This document shows, piece after piece, positions 62,979 to 64,000 of a stretch of 64,000 bases of DNA; position 1 is the first letter of the stretch, and every line of letters starts with the position of its first letter. Made by a program: the position numbers and the translations under genes. The notes beneath the pieces were generated by a model. That model was not told the DNA's origin. It ran no database searches and saw only the letters and a list, made by a program, of their open reading frames with translations. This stretch comes from Allochromatium humboldtianum (GTDB lineage: Bacteria > Pseudomonadota > Gammaproteobacteria > Chromatiales > Chromatiaceae): assembly GCF_013385175.1 (NCBI RefSeq), contig NZ_JABZEO010000005.1, forward strand, positions 247,698 to 311,697. The letters run 5' to 3'.

Positions 62979-63602
62979 TCACCAGACGGTTGGGTTGAAT
63001 CCACTGGGGTTGCGTACTTCGATCTGGTCGCCGTTTTGGCCGAGGACGTACAGTCCGCGCTCCATGGCGTATTCGGCGACGTCCTCGGTGACGACCATCC
63101 CGGCGACGGCGCCCATGACGCGATGATCCTTGTACAGTGGCAGGACGCGCTTGAGCTTTTCGAGCCGCACCAGGTGTCGGTCGATGTGTTCTTCGATGAG
63201 TTTGCTTTTGCATTCGACGGCAACGAGGGCGCCGTCGTTGACGACCAGCAGGTCGATCTCCAGGGCCTCGCCGTTGCGTTTGGCGGAGACGCTGGGATAG
63301 ACGGCGTGCACTTCGATGCCCTGGGTGCGGAATAGGCGCACGACGGCGGGGGCGACCAGGTGTTCGACGAATTCACCGAGCCGGTTGCCGAGATCGCCCA
63401 GGTTTTTCGACAGTTGTTTGACGAGGCGGTCGGTTTCCTGGAAGCGGCGGTCGGTTTCCTGGAAGCGACGTTCGGTTTCTTGGAAGCGACGTTCGGTTTC
63501 CTGAGCGGCTTCTTTGATCAGGCGCTCGGTTTCTTGAAAGCGGCGGTCGGTTGCCTGGAATAGCTGCCATACATCTTCTAAGGTCGGATTGGCGAGGCCC
63601 AT
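62979..63602 (-). CDS. DUF3782-type coiled-coil PD-(D/E)XK protein
   Basis: The 207-residue protein begins with a heptad coiled coil (RRFQETE/RRFQETD units near 20-60). A restriction-endonuclease-like core has Asp117 in EALEIDLLVV and the ExK pair in VAVECKSK (Glu130, Lys132). The C-terminus reads LYVLGQNGDQIEVRNPSGFN. DUF3782-type families carry this arrangement, but no function is established. A nuclease role is inferred from the core. It sits between two copies of a 78-bp direct repeat, as if inserted into a gene of another family. Confidence 0.8.
   Translation of the reverse strand: MGLANPTLEDVWQLFQATDRRFQETERLIKEAAQETERRFQETERRFQETDRRFQETDRLVKQLSKNLGDLGNRLGEFVEHLVAPAVVRLFRTQGIEVHAVYPSVSAKRNGEALEIDLLVVNDGALVAVECKSKLIEEHIDRHLVRLEKLKRVLPLYKDHRVMGAVAGMVVTEDVAEYAMERGLYVLGQNGDQIEVRNPSGFNPTVW
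63424..63503. repeat. 21-bp tandem repeat encoding heptads
   Basis: About four consecutive 21-bp units (consensus CTGGAAGCGRCGKTCGGTTTC on the plus strand) encode the RRFQET(D/E) coiled-coil heptads of the DUF3782 gene. Such units can change number by slippage without breaking the frame. Confidence 0.75.
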
Positions 63603-63639
63603 GGGGAATCCTGATCGATGTTTCCGGGGTTGGACTGAT

Positions 63640-63937
63640 GCGGAGTGTAGAGTACGTGTTGGGCAGGGTCGAGGCTGTAAGGTTGCCGCCGATCCTGCCG
63701 ATCGTGCTCTACAGTGGGTCGGGGCGCTGGTCGGCGGCGACGGACATCCGGGCGCTGATCCGTCCGAAGCTGCCGGCGTTCTGGGAGTCCTATCAGCCGC
63801 ATCTGCGCTATTACCTGATCAATGAAGGGGCCTATGGGCCGGAACAGTTGGCGGCGATCGGCAGTCCGTTGAGCGGGGTGTTCGGGATTGAGACGGCGAG
63901 CGATCATCGGGCGTTGCGCGAGGCCGATCAGCACTGA
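63640..63937 (+). pseudogene. Truncated Rpn-family (transposase_31-like) gene
   Basis: From about GLMRSVEYVLGRVEAVRLPP the frame reads LPIVLYSGSGRWSAATDIRA, then WESYQPHLRYYLINEGAYGP to a stop, typical of the middle of Rpn-family PD-(D/E)XK proteins. The N-terminal catalytic part is missing, and upstream sequence is the start region of the DUF3782 gene on the other strand. The 78-bp repeat copy (63731-63808) lies within it. The remaining 63 bp of the window hold no recognisable feature. Confidence 0.65.
63731..63808 (+). repeat. Right copy of 78-bp direct repeat
   Basis: This copy is 75/78 identical to 62855-62932 and in the same orientation. It lies inside the Rpn-type remnant. Confidence 0.85.
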
Positions 63938-64000
63938 CCTGGCCGGGTTGGGGTCGCTCAAGGCGTCCGGCTTGCGCGCAAGGCTTCGACTTGGGCCAGG

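Overview
The window is a GC-rich chromosomal segment (about two thirds G+C by eye) from a gammaproteobacterium. Three things suggest a diazotrophic, Chromatiaceae-like purple sulfur bacterium: a Pseudomonas-like Pil-Chp/gshB/algH/ruvX/pyrRB block, nif genes under sigma54/NifA-type promoters, and a complete molybdate uptake and regulation locus. No photosynthesis gene is present, so the family assignment is an inference.

Layout. 0-18 kb: a DUF423 membrane protein and rsmE, then the minus-strand twitching/chemosensory operon pilG-pilH-pilI-pilJ-chpA (no pilK, chpB or chpC). The plus-strand run gshB-apbE-like-tonB-algH-ruvX-pyrR-pyrB-pyrC' follows. 18-33 kb: nifE-nifN behind a sigma54 promoter with a NifA-type site, then an insertion-like stretch. 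That stretch holds a degraded ABC-ATPase tail, a dual-specificity phosphatase plus a kinase-fold protein, a solitary IS605-type tnpB, modG, the minus-strand genes modE, modA, modB and modC, orn, lnt and tRNA-Met. The nif genes then resume with nifX, a DUF269 gene, a DUF683 gene and fdxB, behind a second sigma54 promoter with paired upstream sites. tRNA-Glu closes this part.

33-46 kb: pcnB, panB-panC, ruvC-ruvA, a PAS-GGDEF protein overlapping a large hybrid histidine kinase, glcE-glcF without glcD, and a small secreted repeat protein. 46-51 kb: coaE-pilD-pilC-pilB (minus strand), coding the type IV pilus motor, platform and prepilin peptidase; with the Chp system this describes twitching motility and its control. 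51-59 kb: an NYN-nuclease/cold-shock fusion, acs with the exonuclease and DUF294-CBS-cNMP genes often found near it, then trpG-trpD-trpC and a convergent CRP/Vfr-like regulator. 59-64 kb: an OsmC protein, coq7, a second GlcF-like iron-sulfur protein, a thioredoxin-like ferredoxin, and a DUF3782 nuclease gene between two copies of a 78-bp sequence derived from an Rpn-family gene.

The genes connect most clearly around molybdenum and nitrogenase. ModABC would import molybdate. ModE and ModG bind it, and three ModE-type boxes sit before modE, modA and modG. NifE/N/X, the DUF269 protein and FdxB use molybdenum and electrons for FeMo-cofactor assembly. The least explained items are the kinase/phosphatase pair, the foldable modG leader, the NYN-cold-shock fusion, and the repeat-flanked DUF3782 locus.
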